Shown: positions 35,725-44,180, counted from the first letter of the stretch. The stretch: 64,000 bases of DNA from Sulfitobacter sp. M05 (GCF_029285175.1 NZ_JABEDH010000007.1:62001-126000), one strand, 5' to 3'. Numbers and translations: made by a program. Notes: a model not told the origin generated them from the sequence alone.

Positions 35725-36489
35725 ATGCCACAGGATCAATCCGACAAAATCGCAAAGCTCTATCGCATGGTTATGACCGACCATACCTGTCCTTACGGTT
35801 TGAAATCAAAGGATTTGCTGCAGCGTCATGGATTCGATGTCGAAGATCATCATCTGACCACGCGTGACGAGACTGACGCGTTCATGAAGAAACATGGCGT
35901 AGACACTACGCCCCAGACCTTCATTGATGGTGAGCGGGTAGGGGGCTATGACGCACTGCGCATCCATTTTGGATTGGACAAGCCCGATGACGAAGAGTCT
36001 GAAACAACCTACCAACCCATCATCGCGATATTTGGGATGGCATTTCTGATGGCGCTTGCGCTTTCTTGGTACAGCTTTGATACTGTCTTTACCCTGCGCG
36101 CTTTTGAATGGTTTATCTCACTTTCGATGTGCTTGCTGGCTGTCCAAAAACTTCAGGACGTTGAACAATTCTCGACCATGTTTTTGAATTACGATCTGCT
36201 GGCGCAACGCTGGGTTCCTTACGGCAAGGTCTATCCATTCGGTGAGGCGATCGCGGGTATCCTGATGACCGCAGGGGCGCTGACGTGGATATCGGCTCCG
36301 GTTGCCATCTTCATAGGCTGCATCGGCGCGGTGTCGGTGATAAAGGCGGTCTATATCGACAAGCGAGAGCTTAAATGTGCATGCGTAGGTGGGGCCAGCA
36401 ACGTCCCGTTGGGGTTCATATCGCTTACAGAAAACATAATGATGTTCGTGATGGGTTTCTGGATACTGGGTAAGATGTTCTCATCTTGA
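35725..36489 (+). CDS. Glutaredoxin-MauE/DoxX fusion membrane protein
   Basis: 254 aa. Residues of about 10-85 are a glutaredoxin domain with the active site TDHTCPYGLKSKDLL and the cis-Pro loop TTPQTFIDGERVGGY. Residues of about 95-250 are a MauE-like membrane domain of four helices with a terminal Cys pair (LKCACVGG). MauE-type domains serve disulfide metabolism in methylamine dehydrogenase maturation. The fusion could carry thiol electrons across the membrane. It follows the DUF305 gene in a CueR-type unit. Confidence 0.83.
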   Translation: MPQDQSDKIAKLYRMVMTDHTCPYGLKSKDLLQRHGFDVEDHHLTTRDETDAFMKKHGVDTTPQTFIDGERVGGYDALRIHFGLDKPDDEESETTYQPIIAIFGMAFLMALALSWYSFDTVFTLRAFEWFISLSMCLLAVQKLQDVEQFSTMFLNYDLLAQRWVPYGKVYPFGEAIAGILMTAGALTWISAPVAIFIGCIGAVSVIKAVYIDKRELKCACVGGASNVPLGFISLTENIMMFVMGFWILGKMFSS

Positions 36490-36544
36490 ACGTGGTGCCA
36501 GTAAGGTCAGCGGTTCTACGCCACTCTCACAAAAAAGTTGGAAA

Positions 36545-36562
36545 CCTTCCAGCGCTGGATGG
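36545..36562. promoter_or_regulatory. CueR-like dyad before the second copper operon
   Basis: CCTTCCAGC-GCTGGATGG, an inverted repeat with eight of nine matching positions, 37 nt before the start at 36599. TTGGAA (36538-36543) may be the -35; the -10 is not clear. Confidence 0.6.
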
Positions 36563-36598
36563 ATTGACAGGGAATAAAGGGTGCCCCAAAGGTGTGGA

Positions 36599-36994
36599 AT
36601 GAAAGTGAAAAACACGATTTCAGCATGGATAAAGGCACTGACGTGTTTGTCGTTCGCCATTGCGCTGGTGTTTTCTGCTCCTTCCGCGTCACATGCTGCA
36701 TCTGGTATGCACGGTGGTCAACATGCTGCGACTGAAAGCTCCGATCATAAAGTCGACATTCAGGTTCACGGTGCAATGACACTGCATGACATGCCTGTAG
36801 CTGCAACCGAAACGGCTGATGAGACACAGGCATCAAGCGAGTGTTGCAATGGTATTTGTATCTCCGTTGCGATCACGGACACCGATGTATTTTCGGTCGA
36901 CCAAGCGACAAATGAAGAATATCTGATGCTTCATGCTCAAACAAACTCGATTGAATCATCGGGTTTTCTACGGCCTCCCCAGTTCTTGATCTGA
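36599..36994 (+). CDS. Small secreted Cys/His protein heading copper operon 2
   Basis: 131 aa from the ATG at 36599. Signal peptide ends near SAPSASHAA. The mature part has a His/Met stretch (SGMHGGQHA, then HGAMTLHDM), a Cys cluster SSECCNGIC near residue 87 and a hydrophobic-proline end (FLRPPQFLI). In size, Cys placement and ending it resembles the protein at 8810, which also follows a CueR box. Probably a periplasmic copper ligand. No named family certain. Confidence 0.65.
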   Translation: MKVKNTISAWIKALTCLSFAIALVFSAPSASHAASGMHGGQHAATESSDHKVDIQVHGAMTLHDMPVAATETADETQASSECCNGICISVAITDTDVFSVDQATNEEYLMLHAQTNSIESSGFLRPPQFLI

Positions 36995-36999
36995 TCTAC

Positions 37000-37041
37000 G
37001 GCTCTTAGCGGAGCCTTCGTTTTACGCACGGCTGTGCGTAA
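37000..37041 (+). terminator. Two adjacent hairpins, possible attenuator or terminator
   Basis: GGCTC-N6-GAGCC (37000-37015) is followed by TTCGTTTT. Immediately after lies a perfect 8-bp hairpin with a 4-nt loop (TTACGCAC-GGCT-GTGCGTAA, 37022-37041) without a T-run. The first may terminate part of the transcript and leave the second as a 5' structure for the downstream genes. Confidence 0.35.
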
Positions 37042-37070
37042 GTCCGAAGTTCATCAGTCAGGTACTATTC

Positions 37071-37292
37071 ATGAAAATTCAAATAATCTTGGGGGCTTCG
37101 GCCCTTGCACTTGGCGCATGTGCTTACGAGCCTACGCCTTTGCCAATCGTCACAGCCCAACAGGCAGCTACAAACACAGCAGTCGCTTCTCCGATTAGAT
37201 ATCAAGATCCCTTGGCCGGATACACACACCGCAGCCCAACTGGCCCGCGTGACTGGCGATCAGTCAACGAAGAACAGACGGAGGGCAACTGA
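37071..37292 (+). CDS. Small lipoprotein upstream of the TolC-like gene
   Basis: 73 aa. Signal with lipobox ALGACAY. The mature part contains LPIVTAQQ, then SPIRYQDPLAGYTHRSPTGP, ending polar. The stop overlaps the next start (TGATG), so it is translationally coupled to the outer-membrane channel. It may be an accessory lipoprotein for that channel. Unrecognised. Confidence 0.65.
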   Translation: MKIQIILGASALALGACAYEPTPLPIVTAQQAATNTAVASPIRYQDPLAGYTHRSPTGPRDWRSVNEEQTEGN

Positions 37293-38755
37293 TGCGTGTT
37301 TCAAAACTCCCGCTTATCCTTGGTTTTCCGTTGGTTCTTGGTGCCTGCGCTACGGCCATACCAGGTGCCTACACAGAATCTAAGGCAGGCTTCTTCAACG
37401 TATCGAACCAAACGTCTGCTGCAATTGGCAAGCGGACAGCGTTTGCCCAGACACAAGCCGAGAATGTCGCACTGAAGAAACAGGTCCATGGGATGGTGCA
37501 TCGCAAGACGATCTCTGCGGACACTGCTGTGCAAGTCGCCTTGCTCAACAACAAAGGATTACAGGCATCCTACGCAAATGTAGGCCTGTCAGCCGCCGAG
37601 GCCTGGCAACAAGCCACCCCTGAGAACCCAGTTGTATCCATTGGTATTCTAGGCATTGGTGCAGCAGAATTGGGTGTTTACCGCGCGATTGAGGGTATGA
37701 TCGCAACAAATATCTTGGAGGCCAAAACGCGCAAACAGCGTGTGGCGCTGGCAGACGTCAACTTCCGCGCAGCGCAATTAACAGCAGTCAACGACTCGCT
37801 CACTCTCGCCAATCAAACACGACAGGCTTGGATCAACGCAGTCGCCGCATTTGAAGCTGCAAGCTATCTGAAGCGTGCCAAAGCCACCTCTGATGCTGGC
37901 TCTGAACTAGCGCGCAAACTTGGTGAGACAGGTGCTCTCAACAATGCGGGGCAAGCGCGGGAGCACGCTTTTAATGCTGAGCTTGCCGGGCAATTGGCAC
38001 AGGCGCGGCTGAACGCGACCCGCGCCAAAGAAGACCTGACCAAGCTCATGGGACTTTGGGGCACTGAAGTAGACTACTACGTGCCAGATGCGTTGCCCGC
38101 TTTGCCACGGTCTGTTGGTCGCGTTTCGAACGTCGAAGGCAAAGCGCTGCGCAACCGCGTGGATTTGCGTGTCGCTAAACTGGGCCTTGAAGCGCAGGCA
38201 GCAGCATTTGGCCTTACTGACCAGACCCGACTTGTAACAGATCTCGAAATCATCGCTGGATTTGAGACAGAGCGCGAAGCCGAAGATGGTAAAACGGAAA
38301 CCGAGACAACGCCACAGGTGGAGTTGGAGTTTGCGATTCCGATCTATGACACGGGTAAGGCACGGATGCGCAAAGCCGAGCTGATGTATCTTCAGGCAGC
38401 AAATGTGCTCGCTGAGCGTGCCGTAAACGTCCGCTCTGAAGCGCGCGGGGCGGAAAATTCATATCACGCGTCCTACAAGATCGCCCGGCATTACCGTGAC
38501 ATTCTGGTGCCTCTGCGCGTGACCGTCGAAGAAGAAGGTCTGCTCTCCTACAACGGCATGATCACCAACACTTTTGAACTGCTGACAGACGTGCGCGAAA
38601 AGCTGAGCGCATCGCTGGAGGCTGCAAACGCGAAACGCGAATTCTTCATGGCACAAGCTGACCTGACTGCCGCGATCTATGGCGGCGGTTCTGGCAGCGC
38701 TGGTGCTGGCGGAGAGGGTGCAACACTTGCCGCCGGTGGCGGCGCAGGACACTGA
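37292..38755 (+). CDS. TolC/OEP-family outer-membrane efflux lipoprotein
   Basis: 487 aa. Lipobox VLGACAT marks an outer-membrane lipoprotein. Two OEP repeats of long alpha-helices are visible (for example ALLNNKGLQASYANVGLSAA and ERAVNVRSEARGAENSY), with a Gly-rich C-terminus (GGGSGSAGAGG). CusC-type channels normally pair with a membrane-fusion protein and an RND pump, neither of which is seen in this window. The gene is followed by a multicopper oxidase. Confidence 0.85.
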   Translation: MRVSKLPLILGFPLVLGACATAIPGAYTESKAGFFNVSNQTSAAIGKRTAFAQTQAENVALKKQVHGMVHRKTISADTAVQVALLNNKGLQASYANVGLSAAEAWQQATPENPVVSIGILGIGAAELGVYRAIEGMIATNILEAKTRKQRVALADVNFRAAQLTAVNDSLTLANQTRQAWINAVAAFEAASYLKRAKATSDAGSELARKLGETGALNNAGQAREHAFNAELAGQLAQARLNATRAKEDLTKLMGLWGTEVDYYVPDALPALPRSVGRVSNVEGKALRNRVDLRVAKLGLEAQAAAFGLTDQTRLVTDLEIIAGFETEREAEDGKTETETTPQVELEFAIPIYDTGKARMRKAELMYLQAANVLAERAVNVRSEARGAENSYHASYKIARHYRDILVPLRVTVEEEGLLSYNGMITNTFELLTDVREKLSASLEAANAKREFFMAQADLTAAIYGGGSGSAGAGGEGATLAAGGGAGH

Positions 38756-38766
38756 AAGGAACTGAC

Positions 38767-40125
38767 ATGCTAAATAGACGTCAATTACTCGGAGCCGGCG
38801 CGGCAGGTGCAACGCTGGTTTCTTCGAAAGCCTGGGGTCAAACCTTGAACATGGGCCTGCCGGAAGCTGCCCAAATGGACAGTGCGGCAACGGCGATCAC
38901 GGCGCGTCCCAATTCCGGGCCCGACTATAATCCGGTTGTTACACTAAATGGATGGACTCTACCGCATCGCATGAACAACGGCGTGAAGGAATTTCACCTT
39001 GTTGCGGAACCGGTCGAGCGCGAACTAGCAGACGGTATGATCGCACATCTTTGGGGTTATAATGGTCAATCGACAGGACCAACCATCGAAGCGGTGGAAG
39101 GTGACCGCGTTCGGATATACGTTACAAACAAGCTGCCTGAGGGGACTACGGTCCATTGGCATGGGCTTATTCTTCCTTCTGGCATGGACGGTGTTTCAGG
39201 GCTGAGCCATCCGAGTATCCCACCGGGAAAGACATTTATTTATGAGTTTGACTTAATCAAGTCAGGTACGTTCATGTATCACCCCCATGGTGACGAAATG
39301 ACCCAGATGGCGATGGGGATGATGGGCATGTTCGTGGTCCACCCCAAGGATCCCACATTCATGCCGGTGGATCGTGATTTCCTGATCATGCTGAATGCTT
39401 TCGACATCGATCCGGGGACCTATGTACCCCGCATCATGACGATGACGGATTTCAATCTTTGGACCTGGAACAGCCGGATCTTCCCCGACATCGATCCGCT
39501 CGTCGTGAACAAAGGTGACAAGGTGCGCGTTCGCGTCGGTAACCTGACGATGACGAACCATCCCATCCACATGCATGGCTACGACTTCAAGGTCACCTGC
39601 ACGGACGGGGGCTGGGTGCCGCCAGAAGCGCAGTGGCCCGAGGTTAGCATCGACATTCCGGTAGGCGCGATGCGCGCTTACGAGTTTGTGGCAGAACATC
39701 TGGGGGATTGGGCTATCCACTGTCACAAGTCACATCACACAATGAACGCGATGGGGCATGATGTGCCCACGTTCATCGGCGTGAACAAAAAACCGCTCAC
39801 CCAGAAAATCCGGCAATTCCAGCCCGAATACATGCCTATGGGCATGTCTGGAATGGGGGACATGGCCAAAATGTCCATGCCACTTCCAGACAACACCATT
39901 CCGATGATGACAGGATGGGGGCCGTATGGACCGATTGAAATGGGCGGCATGTTTTCGGTCGTGAAGGTGCGGGATGGCATCGACGCGGACGATTACTCCG
40001 ATCCCGGCTGGTACGAGAATCCTCCGGGCGAGATGGCCTACGAATGGACCGGCGAATTACCCGAATTTGCCTCCAATAACAGCTCCAGGACCATTCTCAC
40101 ACCGAAACCAACCTCGAAGGGCTGA
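38767..40125 (+). CDS. Two-domain multicopper oxidase with Met-rich tail
   Basis: 452 aa with a Tat-like signal (NRRQLLGAGAAGATLVSS). Copper motifs: HWHG at 130, HPHG at 172, HPIHMHG at 265, and HCHKSHHTMNAM at 318 with type-1 Cys319, His324 and axial Met329. Only about 135 residues separate the first and third motifs, so this is the two-domain rather than the three-domain form; family members of this type assemble as trimers. The roughly 100-residue tail after the copper site is rich in Met (YMPMGMSGMGDMAKMSM). It precedes a cupredoxin gene. Confidence 0.9.
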   Translation: MLNRRQLLGAGAAGATLVSSKAWGQTLNMGLPEAAQMDSAATAITARPNSGPDYNPVVTLNGWTLPHRMNNGVKEFHLVAEPVERELADGMIAHLWGYNGQSTGPTIEAVEGDRVRIYVTNKLPEGTTVHWHGLILPSGMDGVSGLSHPSIPPGKTFIYEFDLIKSGTFMYHPHGDEMTQMAMGMMGMFVVHPKDPTFMPVDRDFLIMLNAFDIDPGTYVPRIMTMTDFNLWTWNSRIFPDIDPLVVNKGDKVRVRVGNLTMTNHPIHMHGYDFKVTCTDGGWVPPEAQWPEVSIDIPVGAMRAYEFVAEHLGDWAIHCHKSHHTMNAMGHDVPTFIGVNKKPLTQKIRQFQPEYMPMGMSGMGDMAKMSMPLPDNTIPMMTGWGPYGPIEMGGMFSVVKVRDGIDADDYSDPGWYENPPGEMAYEWTGELPEFASNNSSRTILTPKPTSKG

Positions 40126-40171
40126 GCGGCCCCTCGTCATTTCCAACCAAACCAACCTACAGGACAATAAA

Positions 40172-40888
40172 ATGAGAAATCTTCTTTTGACGACAAGCTT
40201 CGCGATCGCGCTATCAGCACCGGCGTTTGCTGCAGGTACACACGACGGCGGGCATGGGGAGACCAAGCCGGCCGCAATGATGGTCGGCATGCCGGGTGAC
40301 GCCGCCAAGGTGGACCGCACAATCGACGTCACTTTGCTCGAAAACGATGAGGGCCAGATGCTGATCGAGAGTGAGCCGATGGATATCAAGGAGGGCGAAA
40401 CCATTCGCTTCAACATCACCAACAAGGGTGAGTTGGAGCATGAGTTCGTCCTCGACACGGTCGAGCGCAATGCCGAGCACAAGATCGAAATGGCAAAGAT
40501 GGACATGGAACACGACGACCCGAACCGTATCCGTCTCGATGCGGGCGCGTCGGGTGAGGTTGTCTGGACTTTCGCGAATTCTGGTACGTTCGAAGCGGCT
40601 TGCCTGATCCCCGGCCACTACGAATCCGGCATGCACCGTGAGGTCGCAGTCGGTGACCAGATGGCACAAGCTGACGTGGAATACACGAGCGGGACCATCA
40701 AGAAAATCGACGCAAAGGCTGGCAAGGTCACAATCATCCACGGCCCTCTGGTCAACCTTGACATGCCCGCGATGACTATGGTGTTCCGCGCCGACGAAGC
40801 AATGATGACCAAGATGGCGGAAGGTCAAGACATCGAGTTCGTTGCCGACCGGGTCAAGGGCAAGCTGACCGTCACGCAGCTAAAATAG
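40172..40888 (+). CDS. Cupredoxin-CusF fusion, periplasmic copper-binding protein
   Basis: 238 aa from the ATG at 40172 (AGGAC upstream), with signal MRNLLLTTSFAIALSAPAFA. Residues of about 50-155 are a cupredoxin domain (EHEFVLDT, then FEAACLIPGHYESGMH, giving His, Cys, His and Met ligands). Residues of about 170-238 are a CusF-type domain (IKKIDAKAGKVTIIHGPL, NLDMPAMTMVFRA). Blue-copper electron transfer and Cu(I) chaperone functions are thus in one chain. It is downstream of the two-domain oxidase. Confidence 0.87.
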   Translation: MRNLLLTTSFAIALSAPAFAAGTHDGGHGETKPAAMMVGMPGDAAKVDRTIDVTLLENDEGQMLIESEPMDIKEGETIRFNITNKGELEHEFVLDTVERNAEHKIEMAKMDMEHDDPNRIRLDAGASGEVVWTFANSGTFEAACLIPGHYESGMHREVAVGDQMAQADVEYTSGTIKKIDAKAGKVTIIHGPLVNLDMPAMTMVFRADEAMMTKMAEGQDIEFVADRVKGKLTVTQLK

Positions 40889-41005
40889 AGCAGCATGGAG
40901 GGGCATTGATAGGATCAGTGCCCCTTAGCCTTCCAGTTTACCCACGCGGCGGTCAACAAGATGAGCGCGGCGAAATGCCAAGTTTTTCAAGGGACGATGC
41001 AAATT

Positions 41006-41539
41006 ATGAAGCTGCTGACTTTGATATGCATTTCTTTTGTTTCTGTCGCTCTCCCTACGTGGGCTGGGAATGCTGAGGCCGCACCGAAGGGTCAGCCACA
41101 CGAGCGACCTTACGAAACGCCCGGACATGAACCTATGGGAAAACCAAACGACGGAGTTCCAGTCGATAGAATAATTAAGGTGAATATCAAAGAAACGCAG
41201 AGCGGATATATGCTCTTCGAACCTGATGCGATCCAGATAGCGAGCGGCTCGGTCGTTCGGTTTATCATAATCAATTCTGGAGCGCTTGATCACGAGTTCA
41301 TGCTGGGCTCCTTCGACGAAATCGCAAAACACCAACAATGGATGCGGAAATTTCCAGACATGGAACATGAGTATGTAAATTCTGTATCAATCAGGAGCGG
41401 TGAAGTAGAAGAGCTTGTTTGGCAGTTTTCCGATGCCACCAACATGGAATTCGCTTGCCTGATCCCCGGCCATCGCGAGGCAGGGATGTGGGGCGTGATC
41501 ATCGTGCATGATCATTTGGCACCCACGCGTAAGAACTGA
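41006..41539 (+). CDS. Cupredoxin-like periplasmic copper protein
   Basis: 177 aa from the ATG at 41006; signal ends near WAGNAEAA. Cupredoxin features match the previous protein: SGALDHEFMLGSF, then MEFACLIPGHREAGMWG. The Cys, two His and Met ligands are present. There is no CusF domain. The mature N-terminus is rich in His, Pro and Glu. It ends 9 nt before the ABC-type membrane gene. Confidence 0.87.
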   Translation: MKLLTLICISFVSVALPTWAGNAEAAPKGQPHERPYETPGHEPMGKPNDGVPVDRIIKVNIKETQSGYMLFEPDAIQIASGSVVRFIIINSGALDHEFMLGSFDEIAKHQQWMRKFPDMEHEYVNSVSIRSGEVEELVWQFSDATNMEFACLIPGHREAGMWGVIIVHDHLAPTRKN

Positions 41540-41548
41540 AGGTAAAGC

Positions 41549-42787
41549 GTGACTCTCTTAGACAGATATCATGATTTGCTCCACGATTTCACTGCATTCG
41601 TCGGCTACCAGTATGATGAAACAGCCCCCGACTGGATCCACCCTTTCATCCATGTAATCTTTGTGGTGGTACCTGCGATGCTTGTCAGCGTTGTTTTGTA
41701 TTTGATCATAACCGGTATCCTTCGTCGATTGAGCCAGAAAAACGTCTGTGTTCCACAGCCACAAACAGTTCGTGGACTGGATACAAGTCTTTTCAAGACG
41801 GTGTTGCAGTACACTCGAAAGCAACAGGTATTAATGATTTTGCTCAGTCTGGTTGCGATGCCGATCCTTTATGTCACATTGGAGCTGCCTAAACAGATTG
41901 TGAATAATGCCTTGAATGCAGAGCGTTTCCCGCTTGAGTTTTTCGGGTATGGATTTGATCAAGTCACGCTGCTGATGGTCTTGTCCGGCCTTTATCTGAT
42001 GGCGATCAGCCTGAATGGGCTGAACAAATATGTACTGAACGTTTTTAAGGGTTATGTGGCTGAACGATTTTTGCGTCGTTTCCGGCTGCTGATCTATCGG
42101 CAATGGCGCAATGATGTGGAAGCGCAAAAGCAAAGTGAAATCATACCGATCCTTGCACAAGAGGTCGAACCCGTTGGAGGGTTTGCCGCGGATGTGATCA
42201 CATTGCCAATCTTGCAGGGTGGTACGTTGCTGACCATCCTCCTGTTTATGTTCATGCAAGATCCGGTGTTGGGTGCTGCAGCGCTGACCGTACTGCCCAT
42301 ACAATTGATCTTGCTCCCTAGACTTCAACGCCGCGTCAACATACTTTCGCGCAAGAGGATCAAAGAAGTCAGACTGCTGGGCAAGCAACTCAGCGATCAG
42401 CTAAGCGCCGGGCAATCCAGTCATTCGGGACTTGAGCAAGCCGGCAAGAATTTTCGGGAGTTAGAGGTCGTCAGGCGGCAAATCTTTCGTTTGAAATTTT
42501 TCATCAAAGCCCTCAACAACTTCCTGACAGCGATCACACCGTTTCTGTTTTATTCTCTTGGTGGCTACTTCGTGATTGAGGGTCGGATCAGCCTTGGAGC
42601 GCTTGTTGCTGTGTTGGCCGCACACAAAGACTTCTCGGCGCCTTTGAAAGAACTCTTTCGCTACTATCAAACCTTGGAAGACACCCGGATCCGGTTTCAC
42701 GAGATTACTTTGTTCTTCTCGAAGAACCCACGACCTATAAAAGTGGTTAAGATTCGAGAACCATCACTGGCAATGGTACGCGCATGA
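41549..42787 (+). CDS. ABC-exporter transmembrane domain without ATPase
   Basis: 412 aa starting at GTG (AAGG upstream). The sequence has an extra N-terminal helix and then a six-helix region resembling the ABC type-1 exporter domain (PILYVTLELPKQIVNNALNA, LGALVAVLAAHKDFSAPLKEL). No Walker A, signature or Walker B motif follows; the protein ends soon after the last helix, and the next gene is a cytochrome c. It either uses an ATPase encoded elsewhere or has another role. Not a frameshift product as far as can be seen. Confidence 0.75.
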   Translation: MTLLDRYHDLLHDFTAFVGYQYDETAPDWIHPFIHVIFVVVPAMLVSVVLYLIITGILRRLSQKNVCVPQPQTVRGLDTSLFKTVLQYTRKQQVLMILLSLVAMPILYVTLELPKQIVNNALNAERFPLEFFGYGFDQVTLLMVLSGLYLMAISLNGLNKYVLNVFKGYVAERFLRRFRLLIYRQWRNDVEAQKQSEIIPILAQEVEPVGGFAADVITLPILQGGTLLTILLFMFMQDPVLGAAALTVLPIQLILLPRLQRRVNILSRKRIKEVRLLGKQLSDQLSAGQSSHSGLEQAGKNFRELEVVRRQIFRLKFFIKALNNFLTAITPFLFYSLGGYFVIEGRISLGALVAVLAAHKDFSAPLKELFRYYQTLEDTRIRFHEITLFFSKNPRPIKVVKIREPSLAMVRA

Positions 42788-42821
42788 AACAAAACGACCC
42801 GTTTTCGAAGGAGGAACAAAA

Positions 42822-43262
42822 ATGAGGCGGGGAGCAATATTCTTTGCACTGGTCGCGCTGGCTGCAGCGGTATGGTATTTGACGTTGTCAGCAAGCCCCA
42901 ACGTAGACACCCAAAAACGCGGAACCGCGACTCTGGCGGACGGTGCGATTGTCACTGTCCAGGTGCCCGCTTCGTTCTCAAACCAAGAAGAGATTGGGCA
43001 GCGCGCCTATGATGCCGTTTGTGCTACCTGCCACGGTAAGAATGCACAGGGCAGGGATGGTATTGCCCCGCCTTTGGTTCATAGAATCTACGAACCTGGC
43101 CACCACGGTGATATGGCTTTTGTGCTGGCCGCGAAAAACGGTGTTCGCGCTCATCATTGGAAATTTGGTAACATGCCTACCGTTGAAAATGTGTCACAGG
43201 CAGACGTTCTGAATATCGTGGCCTATGTGCGCGCACTTCAAAGAGAAAATGGGATCAATTGA
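42822..43262 (+). CDS. Membrane-anchored cytochrome c
   Basis: 146 aa. N-terminal anchor (RRGAIFFALVALAAAVWYL) and one haem site, VCATCHGKNAQGRDG. The axial Met is probably in FGNMPTVEN. C-terminal helix NIVAYVRALQRENG is typical of class I cytochromes. AGGAGG lies just upstream. It could pair with the cupredoxins for electron transfer. Confidence 0.87.
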   Translation: MRRGAIFFALVALAAAVWYLTLSASPNVDTQKRGTATLADGAIVTVQVPASFSNQEEIGQRAYDAVCATCHGKNAQGRDGIAPPLVHRIYEPGHHGDMAFVLAAKNGVRAHHWKFGNMPTVENVSQADVLNIVAYVRALQRENGIN

Positions 43263-43336
43263 AGTCATGCAACCGCGTCTTCTTACTAAACGCAAGATAT
43301 TCTCGGGCCAGCTGGTCTCAGTGGCAACGCCCGCGA

Positions 43337-43552
43337 TCAGGACAGGACATGTGCTTCATAGCCTGCAGACTTCATGGCTTCGATCAACATCTCAGTGTTG
43401 GAGACTCGTCGTACTGAGACTTCTCGACTGGTCAAATCAACGTCGACGACAGCATCCGCATCCACTGATGCAACGGCTTTCTCGATCGACGATTTACAAT
43501 GGCCACAACTCATCTGTGGCACGGAAAATTTTGTCATGTTTGCTACTGTCAT
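43337..43552 (-). CDS. copZ: CopZ-like copper chaperone (heavy-metal-associated domain)
   Basis: 71 aa (66 aa if the second ATG at 43537 is used). A single HMA domain with VPQMSCGHCKSSIEKAV, typical of cytoplasmic Cu(I) chaperones that supply CopA. Neither candidate start has a ribosome-binding site, and the CueR promoter at 43562-43592 places the transcript start within a few bases of the ATG at 43552, so the gene may be leaderless. It is encoded against its neighbours. Confidence 0.88.
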   Translation of the reverse strand: MTVANMTKFSVPQMSCGHCKSSIEKAVASVDADAVVDVDLTSREVSVRRVSNTEMLIEAMKSAGYEAHVLS

Positions 43553-43561
43553 TTCAGTGGG

Positions 43562-43592
43562 TGTTTAACAGCTTCCCGCGCCGGAAGATCAA
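43562..43592 (-). promoter_or_regulatory. CueR-type promoter of copZ
   Basis: On the minus strand: -35 TTGATC (43592-43587), a 19-bp spacer with the dyad CTTCCGGC-GCGGGAAG, and -10 TAAACA (43567-43562). The spacer and dyad agree with the copA promoter at 32194. Confidence 0.75.
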
Positions 43593-43687
43593 CCAAAACA
43601 TTAAGTGGTCGTGCAATCAGATCGAAACTGAGTCCCGCCAAAATCCGGATGAAGATCCAAACCAAACAAATCAAAGGAGAGGCTAGA

Positions 43688-44137
43688 ATGAAATCTGTTT
43701 TTTTTACAACACTTGCGTTGGCATTTTTGGGGATGCCAGTATTTGCTGATGGCCATGCAACCGGTGATGCCAACGCAGGCGAGAAAGTCTTTAAGAGATG
43801 CAAGGCATGCCATTCAATTATCGATACAAGTGGCGACGTGATTCAAAAAGGTGGCGCCGTTGGGCCGAACCTCTATGGTCTGTATAATCGCATTGCGGGA
43901 ACCGACCCAGTTTTTAGCGACAAGTACGGCAGTTCCATCGTTGAGGCCGGTGAAAGTGGTTTGGCGTGGAGCGAAACTGATTTCATGAGCTACGTTGCGG
44001 ACCCAAAGAAATTTTTGGCAGTTTACCTGGACGACAAGCAGGCTAAATCCAAGATGGGATTCAAGCTGAAAAAAGTAGACGATGCCAGAGACATTTGGGC
44101 ATATCTTGTCTCAGTTGGGCCAGAAGTAGTGGAATAG
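43688..44137 (+). CDS. Cytochrome c2/c-550-type periplasmic electron carrier
   Basis: 149 aa from the ATG at 43688 (AAAGGAGAGG upstream). Signal ends near VFADGHA. The haem motif FKRCKACHSI and the axial Met in KSKMGFKLKK are in the positions expected of alphaproteobacterial cytochrome c2, which connects the bc1 complex with oxidases. It is followed by a sialidase-fold gene. The two may share a transcript. Confidence 0.9.
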   Translation: MKSVFFTTLALAFLGMPVFADGHATGDANAGEKVFKRCKACHSIIDTSGDVIQKGGAVGPNLYGLYNRIAGTDPVFSDKYGSSIVEAGESGLAWSETDFMSYVADPKKFLAVYLDDKQAKSKMGFKLKKVDDARDIWAYLVSVGPEVVE

Positions 44138-44180
44138 TTACGGTAAGAGTGCTGAAGCCAAGGGAAGTGATCGTGAACAA

